Shown piece after piece: positions 40,870-50,038 of a DNA stretch of 64,000 bases; position 1 is the first letter of the stretch, and each line of letters starts with the position of its first letter. The notes beneath the pieces were generated by a model that saw nothing but the letters and a program-made list of their open reading frames with translations, had not been told where the DNA came from and did not search any database. Both the position numbers and the translations under genes were made by a program. This stretch comes from Streptomyces noursei (GTDB lineage: Bacteria; Actinomycetota; Actinomycetes; Streptomycetales; Streptomycetaceae): NCBI RefSeq assembly GCF_001646665.1, contig NZ_LWBU01000279.1, positions 246,704-310,703 of the forward strand. Direction: 5' to 3'.

Positions 40870-42852
40870 TCAGCCGCCGGCCCCGCGCCATGCCCTCTCG
40901 CGCAGCAGCCGCAGGCCGTTGAGGCCCACGAGCACGGTGGAGCCCTCGTGGCCCGCCACGCCGAGAGGCAGGGGCAGATGCCCGGCCAGGTCCCAGACCA
41001 CCAGGGCGCCGATGCACACCCCGGCGATCACCAGGTTCTGCACGACGAGCCGCCGGGCCCGCCGCGAGAGGGCCACCACCGCCGGGACGGCGGCCAGTTC
41101 GTCCCGTACGACGACGACGTCGGCCGTCTCCAGGGCCAGGTCGGAGCCGGCGCGGCCCATCGCGACACCGCAGTGCGCGGCGGCGAGCGCCGGCGCGTCG
41201 TTGACGCCGTCACCGACCACGAGCGTGCGCAGACCGGCGCGCTCCCCCTCCCGTACGGCCGCGACCTTGTCCTCGGGCAGCAGACCGGCCCGTACGTCCG
41301 TGATGCCGACGTCGTCGGCCACCCGGCGCGCGGCGCGCTCGTTGTCGCCGGTCAGCAGGACCGGCGCGGTGCCGCTGAGCCGGGTGAGCGCGGCGACGGC
41401 GTCCGCGGCCCCCTCGCGCAGCCGGTCGGCGACGCCGAGCACGGCGACGGGCACGCCGTCGACGGTCACCACGACGGCGGTCCGGCCGGCGGCCTCCAGG
41501 TCGCGGACGGCGGACGCCTGCGCCTCCTGCGCGGCGGGGACGTCCGGCCCGTCCTGTGCGGCGGGCGGCGGGGCCGCGGGGCGGCCCACCTCGACCACCC
41601 GGCCGTCCACGACGGCCCGCACGCCCCGGCCGGGCGCGGACGAGAAGTCGGTGGCCCGCGGCACGGTCAGGCCGCGCCGGCGGGCGGCGTCCACCACCGC
41701 GCGGGCGAGCGGGTGTTCGCTCGACAGCTCGGCGGCGGCGGCCAGGGCGAGGACCTCCGGCTCCGTGAACGGGCCGCCGGTCGGACGCACTTCGGCGACC
41801 CGCGGCGCGCCCTCCGTCAGGGTGCCGGTCTTGTCCAGCGCGACCCGGTCGATCCGGCCCAGCCGTTCCATCGCCACGGCCGACTTGACGAGGACGCCGT
41901 GCCGGCCGGCGTTGGCGATCGCGGAGAGCAGCGGCGGCATGGTGGCGAGGACCACCGCGCACGGCGACGCCACGATCATGAACGTCATGGCCCGCAGCAG
42001 CGTCGCGGTGAGGTCCGCGCCGAAGGCGAGGGGCACGGCGAACAGGGCGAGGGTCGCCACGACGACGCCCACCGAGTAGCGCTGTTCCACCTTCTCGATG
42101 AACAGCTGCGTGGGGGCCTTGGTCGCGCTGGCCTCCTCCACCATGGCGACGATCCGGGCGATGACGGACCCGGACGCGTCCTCGTCGACCCGTACGCGCA
42201 GCGCGCCGGTGCCGTTCAGGGTGCCCGCGAAGACCCCGTCGCCCGGCGCCTTGGGGACGGGCAGGGGCTCGCCGGTGATGGTGGCCTGGTCGACGTCGCT
42301 CGTGCCGTCGAGGACGGTGCCGTCGGCGGGCAGCCGCTCCCCCGGCCGTACGAGGACGGTGTCGCCGACCCGGAGGTCCGCGGCCGGGACCGTCTCCTCC
42401 CCGGATCCGGCCAGCCGTACGGCCGTGGCGGGGGCCAGGTCCAGCAGGCCGCGCACCGAGTCGGCCGTGCGGCGGGTGGCGAGGGCCTCCAGGGCGCCGG
42501 ACACCGCGAAGATGACGATCAGCAGCCCGCCGTCCAGGTACTGCCCGATCGCGGCGGCACCCACCGCCGCGACCACCATCAGCAGGTCGACGTCGAGGGA
42601 CCTCTCCCGCAGGGCCCGCAGTCCCGCCCACCCCGGCTCCCAGCCCCCGGCGAGGTAGCAGACGGCGTAGAGCGGTCCCCAGGCCCAGGCGGGCGCCCCC
42701 GCCAGGTCGAGCGGGAACGCGGCGAGGAACGCGGCGGCGGACAGCGCGGCCCAGCGGACCTCGGGCAGGGCGAACACCCTGGTCCGGCGGAGCGGTGGGG
42801 CGGCGGGGCCGGAGCGGGCCGCGGGCCTGGCGTCGAGCACCGGGGATGCCAT
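40870..42852 (-). CDS. P1B-type heavy-metal-transporting ATPase
   Basis: 660 residues. TGEPLP (actuator), SPC metal-site motif in IVASPCAVVLAT, phosphorylation DKTGTLTE, SEHPLA (HP locus) and GDGVNDAPAL are all present, so it should be catalytically competent. The SPC motif points to Zn/Cd/Co-type rather than copper transport (CPC). There is no N-terminal metal-binding domain. Eight transmembrane helices. AAGAGGTG precedes ATG 42852. It is divergent from an ArsR/SmtB gene with an operator between them: a metal efflux pump and its sensor. Confidence 0.85.
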   Translation of the reverse strand: MASPVLDARPAARSGPAAPPLRRTRVFALPEVRWAALSAAAFLAAFPLDLAGAPAWAWGPLYAVCYLAGGWEPGWAGLRALRERSLDVDLLMVVAAVGAAAIGQYLDGGLLIVIFAVSGALEALATRRTADSVRGLLDLAPATAVRLAGSGEETVPAADLRVGDTVLVRPGERLPADGTVLDGTSDVDQATITGEPLPVPKAPGDGVFAGTLNGTGALRVRVDEDASGSVIARIVAMVEEASATKAPTQLFIEKVEQRYSVGVVVATLALFAVPLAFGADLTATLLRAMTFMIVASPCAVVLATMPPLLSAIANAGRHGVLVKSAVAMERLGRIDRVALDKTGTLTEGAPRVAEVRPTGGPFTEPEVLALAAAAELSSEHPLARAVVDAARRRGLTVPRATDFSSAPGRGVRAVVDGRVVEVGRPAAPPPAAQDGPDVPAAQEAQASAVRDLEAAGRTAVVVTVDGVPVAVLGVADRLREGAADAVAALTRLSGTAPVLLTGDNERAARRVADDVGITDVRAGLLPEDKVAAVREGERAGLRTLVVGDGVNDAPALAAAHCGVAMGRAGSDLALETADVVVVRDELAAVPAVVALSRRARRLVVQNLVIAGVCIGALVVWDLAGHLPLPLGVAGHEGSTVLVGLNGLRLLRERAWRGAGG

Positions 42853-42903
42853 GGGCGTACACCTCTTCACGGAGCGGCTGGGAGCACCACCATAGCGGAA
42901 CAC

Positions 42904-42919
42904 ATGAAGAGGTCTTCAT
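42904..42919. promoter_or_regulatory. ArsR/SmtB operator between the ATPase and its sensor
   Basis: ATGAAGA-GG-TCTTCAT is a perfect seven-base inverted repeat in the 100-base divergent region. Form and position match ArsR/SmtB sites such as those of CzrA/CmtR-type sensors. A TACGAT hexamer lies seven bases before ATG 42953. Confidence 0.65.
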
Positions 42920-42952
42920 CCGTACGAGGGACACGCGGTTACGATGACCGGC

Positions 42953-43330
42953 ATGGGACACGGAGTGAACGGTGAGACGACCCCGGCGGCACGCCTGGAC
43001 GCGGAGTCGGCGGCCACCATCGCCGCCACGCTCCAGGCCCTCGCCACTCCGTCCCGGCTGATGATCCTCACCCGGCTGCGCCAGGGGCCGTGCGGAGTGA
43101 CGGAGCTGGCCGAGGCCGTGGCCATGGAGCAGTCGGCGGTCTCCCACCAGCTGCGGCTGCTGCGCGCCCTGAGCCTGGTCACCGGCACGCGTCAGGGCCG
43201 GCGCATCGAGTACAGCCTGTACGACAACCACGTCGCCCAGCTCCTCGACGAGGCCGTGTACCACATCGAGCACCTCCGCCTCGGAGCGCGCGACCTCCCC
43301 GGATCCGCGGGGGATACTGGTCAGTCCTAG
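42953..43330 (+). CDS. ArsR/SmtB-family metal sensor
   Basis: 125 residues (128 from ATG 42944). Winged helix ~25-95: LATPSRLMILTRLRQGPCGVTEL, EQSAVSHQLRLLRAL. The last helix has D-x-H (DNHVAQLLDEAVYHIEH): Asp-Asn-His and His-x-x-His 11 residues later, the alpha-5 metal site of Zn/Co/Ni sensors. A Cys in the alpha-3 region (GPCG) could add a ligand. Loss of DNA binding on metal uptake should induce the divergent ATPase. TACGAT seven bases before ATG 42953 suggests a leaderless mRNA. Confidence 0.85.
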   Translation: MGHGVNGETTPAARLDAESAATIAATLQALATPSRLMILTRLRQGPCGVTELAEAVAMEQSAVSHQLRLLRALSLVTGTRQGRRIEYSLYDNHVAQLLDEAVYHIEHLRLGARDLPGSAGDTGQS

Positions 43331-43353
43331 ACGGACGACGCGAAGGGGCGCGC

Positions 43354-44760
43354 ATGGCCGACCAGTTGGGTACAAGGCGCGGGGCACGGCACGCCGTGGT
43401 CATCGGCGGGAGCATCGCCGGACTGCTCGCGGCCCGGGTGCTCGCCGAGCACGCGGAACGGGTCACCGTCGTCGAGCGCGACCGCTTCCCGGAGGGGCCC
43501 GAACCCCGCGCGGGAGTGCCGCAGGCGCGGCACACGCACGTCCTGCTGGAGGGCGGGCAGCTGGCTCTGGAGCAGCTCCTGCCGGGCCTGGTGGACGAGT
43601 TGGACGAGCAGGGCGCGCCCCGGCTGGGCATGCCGCGCGACATGGTGCAGTGGCAGGGCGGCCGGTGGTTCCGGCGCACCGCCAGCACGGCCTACCTGTA
43701 CACCGGCGCGAGGCCCCGGCTGGAACACCTCGTCCGGCGGCGGGTGCTGGCGGACCCGCGGATCACGGCGGTGGAGAACACCGACGCGGTGGGGCTGCTC
43801 GGCGACGCGGCCCGGGTGCGCGGGGTGCTGGTGCGCGAGCGCGGCGCGGGCGGCGGGTCCCGGCCGCTGGAGGCCGACCTGGTGGTGGACGCGTCCGGCC
43901 GCGGTTCGCAGGCGCCCCAGTGGCTGGCCGCGATCGGCGCCGAGCCCGCGCACGAGGAGACGATCGACACCGGCCTCGCGTACGCGACCCGGGTGTACCG
44001 GGACGGTTCCGACGGCGGCCTCGCCGACTGCCTCGGGCTCTACGTCGTCCCCAACGCCCGGCAGCCCTACGGCGGCGGGGCGCTGCCCATCGAGGGCGGA
44101 CGGTTCCTGGTGACCCTCTCGGGGCTGCGCGGTGACGAACCACCCACGGACGGGGACGCGTTCACGGAGTACGCGAAGAGGCTTCCGCACCCGATCCTGC
44201 ACGACTGGCTGACCCGGGCGCACCCCGAGTCGACCGTGCGCAGCTTCCGCCGGACGGCCAACGTGCGGCGGCGCTACGACCGGCCCGGGCGCCGCCCGGC
44301 GGGGTTCCTCGCCACCGGGGACGCGCTGTGCACGTTCAACCCGATCTACGGTCAGGGCATGGCGGTCGCCGCGCTCGGCGCGGTCGCGCTGCGCGACGCG
44401 CTGGCGGACCCGCGCAGGACGCCGACCACGCTGCGCGTGCAGCGCGCCCTGTGCCGGGCGTCCCGGCAGGCCTGGGACATCTCCGCCGGGTCCGACCGCA
44501 CCATGCCGGGCGCCGTCGGCAACGCCACGGCGTCCCGGCCGCTCGACCGGCCCGCCGCCTGGTACCTCGACCGGGTGCAGGCGCGGTACACCGGTGACCC
44601 CGACGTGGGGCGGGCCTTCCGCTCCGTACTGATGCTGACGAGCCCGCTCTCCGCGCTGTTCGCCCCGCGGGTCGCCCGGGCGGTGCTCCTGCGGCCGGTG
44701 CCGGCGACCCCGGCGGAGCCGCCGCTGCGGCCGGAGGCCGAGGAGGGCGGCACCGGCTGA
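43354..44760 (+). CDS. FAD-dependent monooxygenase/oxidoreductase (geranylgeranyl-reductase-like)
   Basis: 468 residues. FAD motif AVVIGGSIAGLLAARVLAEHA, GVPQARHTHVLLEGGQLAL, a DASGRGSQAPQWL block and GDALCTFNPIYGQGMAVAAL, the flavin-binding Asp motif of group A monooxygenases. This matches a common Streptomyces family of unknown substrate, often annotated FAD-binding monooxygenase. GAAGGGGC precedes ATG 43354. It follows the ArsR gene by 23 bases but has no obvious metal role. Confidence 0.8.
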   Translation: MADQLGTRRGARHAVVIGGSIAGLLAARVLAEHAERVTVVERDRFPEGPEPRAGVPQARHTHVLLEGGQLALEQLLPGLVDELDEQGAPRLGMPRDMVQWQGGRWFRRTASTAYLYTGARPRLEHLVRRRVLADPRITAVENTDAVGLLGDAARVRGVLVRERGAGGGSRPLEADLVVDASGRGSQAPQWLAAIGAEPAHEETIDTGLAYATRVYRDGSDGGLADCLGLYVVPNARQPYGGGALPIEGGRFLVTLSGLRGDEPPTDGDAFTEYAKRLPHPILHDWLTRAHPESTVRSFRRTANVRRRYDRPGRRPAGFLATGDALCTFNPIYGQGMAVAALGAVALRDALADPRRTPTTLRVQRALCRASRQAWDISAGSDRTMPGAVGNATASRPLDRPAAWYLDRVQARYTGDPDVGRAFRSVLMLTSPLSALFAPRVARAVLLRPVPATPAEPPLRPEAEEGGTG

Positions 44761-44766
44761 CCGCAC

Positions 44767-45957
44767 TCAGGGGCGCATGACGACCTTCACGGCGCCGTCC
44801 TGCTTCTGCTGGAACATCCTGTAGGCGTGCGGGGCGTCCGTCAACGGGAGGTGGTGGGTGGCGAAGTCGTCCACGCCGAGGGGGTCGTGGTCGGTGAGGA
44901 GGGGCAGGATGTCGTCGACCCAGCGGCGGACGTTGGCCTGGCCCATGCGCAGCTGGACCTGCTTGTCGAAGAGGGTCAGCATCGGCATCGGGTCGGCCGC
45001 CCCGCCGTAGACGCCGCTCAGCGAGATGGTGCCGCCCCGGCGCACCAGGGCGATGGCCAGGTAGAGGGCGGCCAGCCGGTCGGCGCCCACCTTCTGGTGC
45101 AGCCGGGCCGCCCACGCCTTGGGGAGCAGTCCGGCCGCGTTCTGCTGGGTGCGGGCGACCGGGCTGCCGTGCGCCTCGGTGCCGACGGCGTCGATGACGG
45201 CGTCGGGACCGCGGCCGCCCGTGCGGTCCTTGATGGCGTCCACGAGTTCGTCGTGGTCGTCGAACCCGCTCAGGTCGTACACCTCGACCCCGCGTTCCCG
45301 GGCGCGCTGGAGGCGTTCGGGCACGAGGTCGACGCCGATCACCTGGGCGGCGCCCTGGTGGAGGGCGATGCGGCAGCTCATGTCGCCGATCGGGCCGAGC
45401 CCGAGGACGGCGACCGAGCCGCCCGGCGGGACGTCGGCGTACTGCACGGCCTGCCAGGCGGTGGGCAGGACGTCGGACAGGTACAGGAAGCGGTCGTCCG
45501 CCGGGCCCTCGGGGACCTTGATGGGTCCGAACTGGGCCTGCGGGACGCGCAGGTACTCGGCCTGGCCGCCGGGCACCGCTCCGTAGAGCTTGGTGTAGCC
45601 GAAGAGCGCGGCGCCCATGCCCTCCTCGGTGACCTGGGTGGTCTCGCACTGGGTCGGCAGGCCCGAGGTGCACATCCAGCAGTGTCCGCAGGCGATCTGG
45701 AACGGGACGACCACGCGGTCGCCCGGCTTGAGGTGCGGAACCTCCGGGCCGACCTCCTCCACGATGCCCATCGGCTCGTGTCCCAGGATGTCACCGGGTG
45801 TCATGAACGGCGTGAGGACCTCGTAGAGGTGGAGGTCCGAGCCGCACAGCCCGGTGGAGGTGACCTTGACGATCGCGTCGGTCGGCTCCTCGATCCTGGG
45901 GTCGGGCACCGTCTCCACCCGTACGTCGCGCTTTCCCTGCCATGTCACGGCCCTCAT
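44767..45957 (-). CDS. Zinc-dependent alcohol dehydrogenase, FdhA-like
   Basis: 396 residues. Catalytic zinc region GLCGSDLHLYE (Cys) and GHEPMGIVEEVGP (His-Glu); structural zinc Cys cluster CGHCWMCTSGLPTQC; NAD Rossmann motif VLGLGPIGDMSCRIAL. The long insert with QHTHP-like segment GSPVARTQQNAAGLLPKA is the FdhA/glutathione-independent formaldehyde dehydrogenase type. In Streptomyces such enzymes are usually annotated zinc-dependent alcohol dehydrogenases. ATG 45957; it is convergent with the monooxygenase and 195 bases from the divergent GntR gene. Confidence 0.85.
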   Translation of the reverse strand: MRAVTWQGKRDVRVETVPDPRIEEPTDAIVKVTSTGLCGSDLHLYEVLTPFMTPGDILGHEPMGIVEEVGPEVPHLKPGDRVVVPFQIACGHCWMCTSGLPTQCETTQVTEEGMGAALFGYTKLYGAVPGGQAEYLRVPQAQFGPIKVPEGPADDRFLYLSDVLPTAWQAVQYADVPPGGSVAVLGLGPIGDMSCRIALHQGAAQVIGVDLVPERLQRARERGVEVYDLSGFDDHDELVDAIKDRTGGRGPDAVIDAVGTEAHGSPVARTQQNAAGLLPKAWAARLHQKVGADRLAALYLAIALVRRGGTISLSGVYGGAADPMPMLTLFDKQVQLRMGQANVRRWVDDILPLLTDHDPLGVDDFATHHLPLTDAPHAYRMFQQKQDGAVKVVMRP

Positions 45958-46074
45958 CGTGCGCTTCCCTTCGCCGGTCTCCTGCGGGGGCGCGGCCACG
46001 GGTACCCGGGCGCCCGGCGGGTGAATCCGATCCGGCCAGAGTGCGACGGAATGCCGGGGACCCCCTTCCGTAGA

Positions 46075-46084
46075 GGTTTAGACC
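46075..46084. promoter_or_regulatory. GGTTTAGACC dyad, possible GntR/HutC operator
   Basis: The near-palindrome GGTTTAGACC lies 69 bases before the GntR start. It resembles the GGTCTAGACC core of DasR-type HutC-subfamily sites with one changed base. A loose TGAT repeat region follows (46087-46101). A single weak site; evidence is positional. Confidence 0.35.
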
Positions 46085-46152
46085 AATGATAGTGATTGAT
46101 CACCCACACGGCACGCTCGACTACTGTGAGCGAAGGAAATTGAGGGTTGAAC

Positions 46153-46884
46153 ATGGCTGAGCCCCAGACCTCCGCGGCGCTCCCGCTCTATCTCCGGGTC
46201 GCCGCCGCGCTGCGCGACGACCTCACCCAGCGGCGCATCGCCCCGGGCGCCCGGCTGCCGTCCGAGCGCTCGCTGGTGCACCGCTTCCGGGTGAACCGGC
46301 ACACCGTGCGCAACGCCCTGCAACTGCTGCGCGACGAACGGCTCGTGGTGACCGAACGGCGCGGGACGTTCGCCGCGGCGACCGCACCGGACGCCTCGGG
46401 TCCGGTCCTCGCGCCGGGTCTGCTGCGCTTCCCGTGCGGCACCGGCGGTCCGGACGCGGCGGCCGTGACGCGGCTCTTCTGGGAACCGGCCCCGACCGGC
46501 CTCGCCGAACGGCTGGGCCTGCCGCCCGGCGAGCCGTCGCTCGTCCACCGCCACCAGGTGCCGGGCACCGGGGGGACACCGGTGCAGGAGGCGGTGTCCC
46601 GGTTCTCCCGGTACGCGCTCTCCGAGGTGCCCGAACTCGCCCGCTACCGGCGCCCGGAGTCCTGGCCGGCCCGCCCCGACCTGCGGATGCTGTACCACTG
46701 GATGCACCGGGCGGGGCTGCGGCTCACCCGCCGGGAGTCGATCGGCGTCGGCCACGGCCCGGTCGCCACCACGTGCCTCACCGTGCACCGGGTGGTGAGC
46801 GACCAGCACGGCCATGTGCTGGAGGTGACGGACATCCGGTTCTCGCCCGACGCGGCCTCCTGGACCTACGAGTTCACCGGCTGA
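46153..46884 (+). CDS. GntR-family regulator with UTRA domain
   Basis: 243 residues. N-terminal winged helix (LYLRVAAALRDDLTQRRIAPGARLPSERSLVHRFRVNRHTVRNALQLL over two stretches, the GntR pattern) and a C-terminal UTRA effector domain (~85-240; PSLVHRHQV, SRFSRY). HutC/PhnF-type members sense small metabolites. It is followed convergently by the APC permease. ATG 46153 has GAGGG seven bases upstream. Confidence 0.85.
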   Translation: MAEPQTSAALPLYLRVAAALRDDLTQRRIAPGARLPSERSLVHRFRVNRHTVRNALQLLRDERLVVTERRGTFAAATAPDASGPVLAPGLLRFPCGTGGPDAAAVTRLFWEPAPTGLAERLGLPPGEPSLVHRHQVPGTGGTPVQEAVSRFSRYALSEVPELARYRRPESWPARPDLRMLYHWMHRAGLRLTRRESIGVGHGPVATTCLTVHRVVSDQHGHVLEVTDIRFSPDAASWTYEFTG

Positions 46885-46918
46885 GACCGTTCGCGCACCG
46901 GGGCCGGGCCCGGCGGCG

Positions 46919-48445
46919 TCAGACGATGCCCTCCGACAGCTCCGCCTGCTCGCGGGCGGTGCCGTACGGGGCCGGGGTGCCGTAGGAGCGGCGGGCGACG
47001 TACCACCACGCGGTGGACAGGACGAGCACCACCGCGAGCGCGATCACGGCGTAGTTCATGGTGTCGATGGTCACCGGCGACTTCTGCGGCAGGCAGAACA
47101 GCACGGTCACCACCGCCACCCACACGACCGCCGTCCAGCCGACGGGCCTGCTCCAGCGGCCCAGTGACCAGGGGCCGGGCCGGAACCGGTCCCCGGCGCG
47201 CAGCCGCAGGTAGATGGGGATCGCGTACGCGGGAGTGATGCCGATGACGTTGATGGCGGTGACCGCGCCGTAAGCGGTGGCCGAGTACAGGGACGGCACG
47301 GCGAGCACCGCCGCGACGGCGACGGACAGCCAGACCGCCGGGACCGGGGTCTGGGTGCGGGTGCTGACCTTGCGCCAGAGCGCTGCCCCGGGCAGTGCGT
47401 TGTCCCGGCTGAAGGCGAAGACCATGCGGCTGGCGGCGGCCACCTCGGCGTTGCCGCAGAACAGCTGCGCCACAATCACCACCAGGAGCAGCGCGGTGGC
47501 GCCGCCGGAGCCGAGCGCGTCGAGCATGATCTGGGCGGGCGGTACGCCGGTGGCGGTGTTCTGCGTGCCGGCGTAGTCCTGGATGGCGAACGTCAGCCCG
47601 GCGAGCAGCGCGAAGCCGGCGAGCCAGGACACCCAGATGGCCCGCACGATGCCCTTGGCGGCGGAGACGGACGCGTTGGACGTCTCCTCCGAGAGGTGGG
47701 CGGAGGCGTCGTAACCGGAGAAGGTGTACTGGGCGAGCAGCAGGCCGACCGCCGCCACGTAGAAGGGGTTGGCCCAGCCGGTGTCGTTGACGAACTCGGT
47801 GAAGACAAACTCCGCCGACCGGTGCTGGTCGGGGACGATCGCGAGGGCTCCGACGATGACGGCGACACCGGTCAGGTGCCACCACACGCTGATGGAGTTG
47901 AGGACGCTGACCAGGCGCACGCCGAAGAGGTTCAGCACGGCGTGCAGCAGCAGGATGCACAGGAAGATCACGAAGGTGGAGCCGGGTGTCGGCTCGAAGC
48001 CGAAGCGCAGGTTGAGGAACGCGCCGGTGAAGAGCGCCGCGCCGTAGTCGATGCCGGCGATCGCGCCGAGCAGACCGAGCAGATTGAGCCAACCCGTGTA
48101 CCAGCCCCAGCGGCGCCCGCCGAGCCGGTCGGCCATGTAGTACAGCGCCCCGGACGTCGGGTAGGCGCTGGTCACCTCGGCGAGCGCCAGACCGACGCAG
48201 AGCACGAAGAGGCCGACGCCCGCCCAGCCCCACATCATCACGGCCGGCCCGCCGGTACCGAGGCCGAAGCCGTAGAGGGTCATGCAGCCGGACAGGACGG
48301 AGATGACGGAGAAGCTGATGGCGAAGTTGCCGAAGCCCCCCATGCGGCGGGCCAGGACCGGCTGGTAACCCAGCTCCCTGAGCCGCTCCTCCTCGTCCGT
48401 GACCGGCGCCGGCCGCTCCGGACCGGCCCATAGGGTGCGGGACAT
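46919..48445 (-). CDS. APC-superfamily amino acid/amine permease
   Basis: 508 residues with twelve transmembrane helices. FGNFAISFSVISVLSGCMTLYGFG is the first-helix pattern (residues ~39-62), and EVTSAYPTSGALYYMADRLGG, TFSGYDASAHLSEET and SRMVFAFSRDNALPG are conserved APC (GABA/amino acid) signatures. A proton-coupled importer of amino acids or amines. GGAGG precedes ATG 48445. It follows the unknown gene at 48484 on the same strand by 38 bases, probably an operon. Confidence 0.9.
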   Translation of the reverse strand: MSRTLWAGPERPAPVTDEEERLRELGYQPVLARRMGGFGNFAISFSVISVLSGCMTLYGFGLGTGGPAVMMWGWAGVGLFVLCVGLALAEVTSAYPTSGALYYMADRLGGRRWGWYTGWLNLLGLLGAIAGIDYGAALFTGAFLNLRFGFEPTPGSTFVIFLCILLLHAVLNLFGVRLVSVLNSISVWWHLTGVAVIVGALAIVPDQHRSAEFVFTEFVNDTGWANPFYVAAVGLLLAQYTFSGYDASAHLSEETSNASVSAAKGIVRAIWVSWLAGFALLAGLTFAIQDYAGTQNTATGVPPAQIMLDALGSGGATALLLVVIVAQLFCGNAEVAAASRMVFAFSRDNALPGAALWRKVSTRTQTPVPAVWLSVAVAAVLAVPSLYSATAYGAVTAINVIGITPAYAIPIYLRLRAGDRFRPGPWSLGRWSRPVGWTAVVWVAVVTVLFCLPQKSPVTIDTMNYAVIALAVVLVLSTAWWYVARRSYGTPAPYGTAREQAELSEGIV

Positions 48446-48483
48446 GGCGCTACCTCCGAGTGGTGGGTGGTGTGGGGTGTCGG

Positions 48484-49479
48484 TCAGCGGGGGGCGTGCA
48501 GGCAGCGGGCGCGGGCGCGGGTGAACAGCTCCTCGGCCAGGGCCTGGTCGGCCGGATCGCGGGTGCGGTACGCCCACGGCTGGGGCGTGTAGTACGGGCC
48601 CAGCGCCTCGAAGACCCGGGCGGCGGCGTCGAACCGGAGGGCTCCCCACAGCGCGTGCGCCAGGTGGTTGAGGTCGAGGAGCGACTCGGCGGCCGGGTCG
48701 GCATGGTCGAACCAGGCCAGCAGGGCCCGCTCGGCGTCGCGCGTCGCGTCCTCGGCGACCCAGTGCAGGTCCAGGGCGCGCTCCTGGCCGCCGTCGCGGC
48801 GGTACCGCTCGACCCTGGCGTACAGCGGCAGGGCGTGCAGCGCCGAGCCCGGGGGCGCCGAAGCGGCGGCCCACTGGACGAAGTTGACGGCCTCCGGCAG
48901 GGACCCGCTGCCCGGGTGGCGGGTGTACAGGAACTGCAGCATCCGGTGGTAGGCCTCGCGGTTGTGCGGGTCGCGCTTGTCGGCCTCGGCGAGCAGGCCC
49001 CACGGCCCGGGCGGCAGCATCGGGCCGGGCGGTCGCTCCCGGTGCTCTTCCATGCTCCGGTCGCCGTCCAGGACGGCCAGGGCCAGCAGGCACACCCAGG
49101 GCACCGGGTCGGCGGGCGCCACGTGGGAGGCGTCACGGCACGCCTCCCAGGCGAGCCGCCACAGCTCCCCGGTGCGCGGGTGCCCCTCCCGGTGGGCGCG
49201 CAGGGAGCGCTCCACGGCGACCCTGGCGTGCATGACGGCCGCGGCGATGCTGTGGGGCTGCTCGACGCGCCAGGCCTGCACGACGTCGGAGCCCGCGGCG
49301 ACTGCGGCCAGCACCTGGGTGCGGCGGGTCCACAGGGACCGGTCGGCGGTCCGGGCGGTGTCGGTCAGGAGCTGGGCCATCGACAGCCACCGCCCGGTGC
49401 GCAGGTCCTGGAGCACCCCGCGCAGGGCGATGTCGTGGCCCGCCGGGTGGTACACCGGCCGGAAGTCCTGGCCGGGCAT
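48484..49479 (-). CDS. Unknown helical-repeat-like protein cotranscribed with the APC permease
   Basis: 331 residues, soluble, with no signal peptide. Alternating helices with Ala/Leu/Trp spacing (SIAAAVMHARVAVERSL, PWVCLLALAVLDGDRSMEEH, NREAYHRMLQFLYTR, LLDLNHLAHALWGALRFD) resemble a TPR-like fold. I do not recognise a named family. It lies upstream of the permease gene, so it may modulate that transporter. ATG 49479 lacks a strong ribosome site; GTG 49482 is adjacent. Confidence 0.6.
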   Translation of the reverse strand: MPGQDFRPVYHPAGHDIALRGVLQDLRTGRWLSMAQLLTDTARTADRSLWTRRTQVLAAVAAGSDVVQAWRVEQPHSIAAAVMHARVAVERSLRAHREGHPRTGELWRLAWEACRDASHVAPADPVPWVCLLALAVLDGDRSMEEHRERPPGPMLPPGPWGLLAEADKRDPHNREAYHRMLQFLYTRHPGSGSLPEAVNFVQWAAASAPPGSALHALPLYARVERYRRDGGQERALDLHWVAEDATRDAERALLAWFDHADPAAESLLDLNHLAHALWGALRFDAAARVFEALGPYYTPQPWAYRTRDPADQALAEELFTRARARCLHAPR

Positions 49480-50038
49480 CACCCCGTCCCCGTCGGTGGG
49501 CAGGCCGGTATCGGTGTGACGGTCATGGGTCCTCTGGGCGCACGGTGGGGGGTGCGGCCGGCGTGCCACGGGGAGCGGTCGTGACTCTCCTCGACTACCG
49601 GCCGTTGATCGGCGATCACTATAGGGCTCGACGGACGACCGTGGTCCATTTTCGAGCGAGAAACACAACGTTCCGCAACGTAAAGAACATTGATGAACCG
49701 TCAGTAGCGTGCGGAGCGGGCGTGCCCGCCCTCCGTGTCCGAACGGTCACGGTGGGCCTTGACGCCGGAGCCGGTCTGGACCACGCTTGATCGACGATCT
49801 TTCGGCGAGGTCTTCGCGCACGTTCGGGCGATCTCCTCGACGAAGCTTCGAGGGGCCTCCGGGCGGCTTTCGGACGCCTTCCGGCGGCTGTCGCACGCTG
49901 CGGGACGAACGGCGGCGGACGTCGGCGGACGTCCGTGCGCCACCGCGCACCACGGCGGACCACGACGCACCACGGCGATCTCCTCGCGGGCCGCGAACGA
50001 CCGCGGTCCGTGAGAACACCACACGAACGGGAGTGGCG
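49480..50038. other. Long divergent control region between the APC operon and the kinase operon
   Basis: 559 bases without a convincing gene. Around 49650-49720 the sequence is markedly AT-richer (AGAAACACAACGTTCCGCAACG) with an AACGT direct repeat 11 bases apart, a plausible regulator site. From about 49800 to 50010 it has many GGCGGAC/CGGACG repetitions and could give a long structured 5' leader. An open plus-strand frame runs through it into the kinase but its Arg/Ser-rich product looks non-coding. Confidence 0.45.

Noticed and set aside
49787..50038. N-terminal extension of the FGGY kinase
   Set aside because: Arg/Ser-rich translation with repeats; the family start is at ATG 50039.
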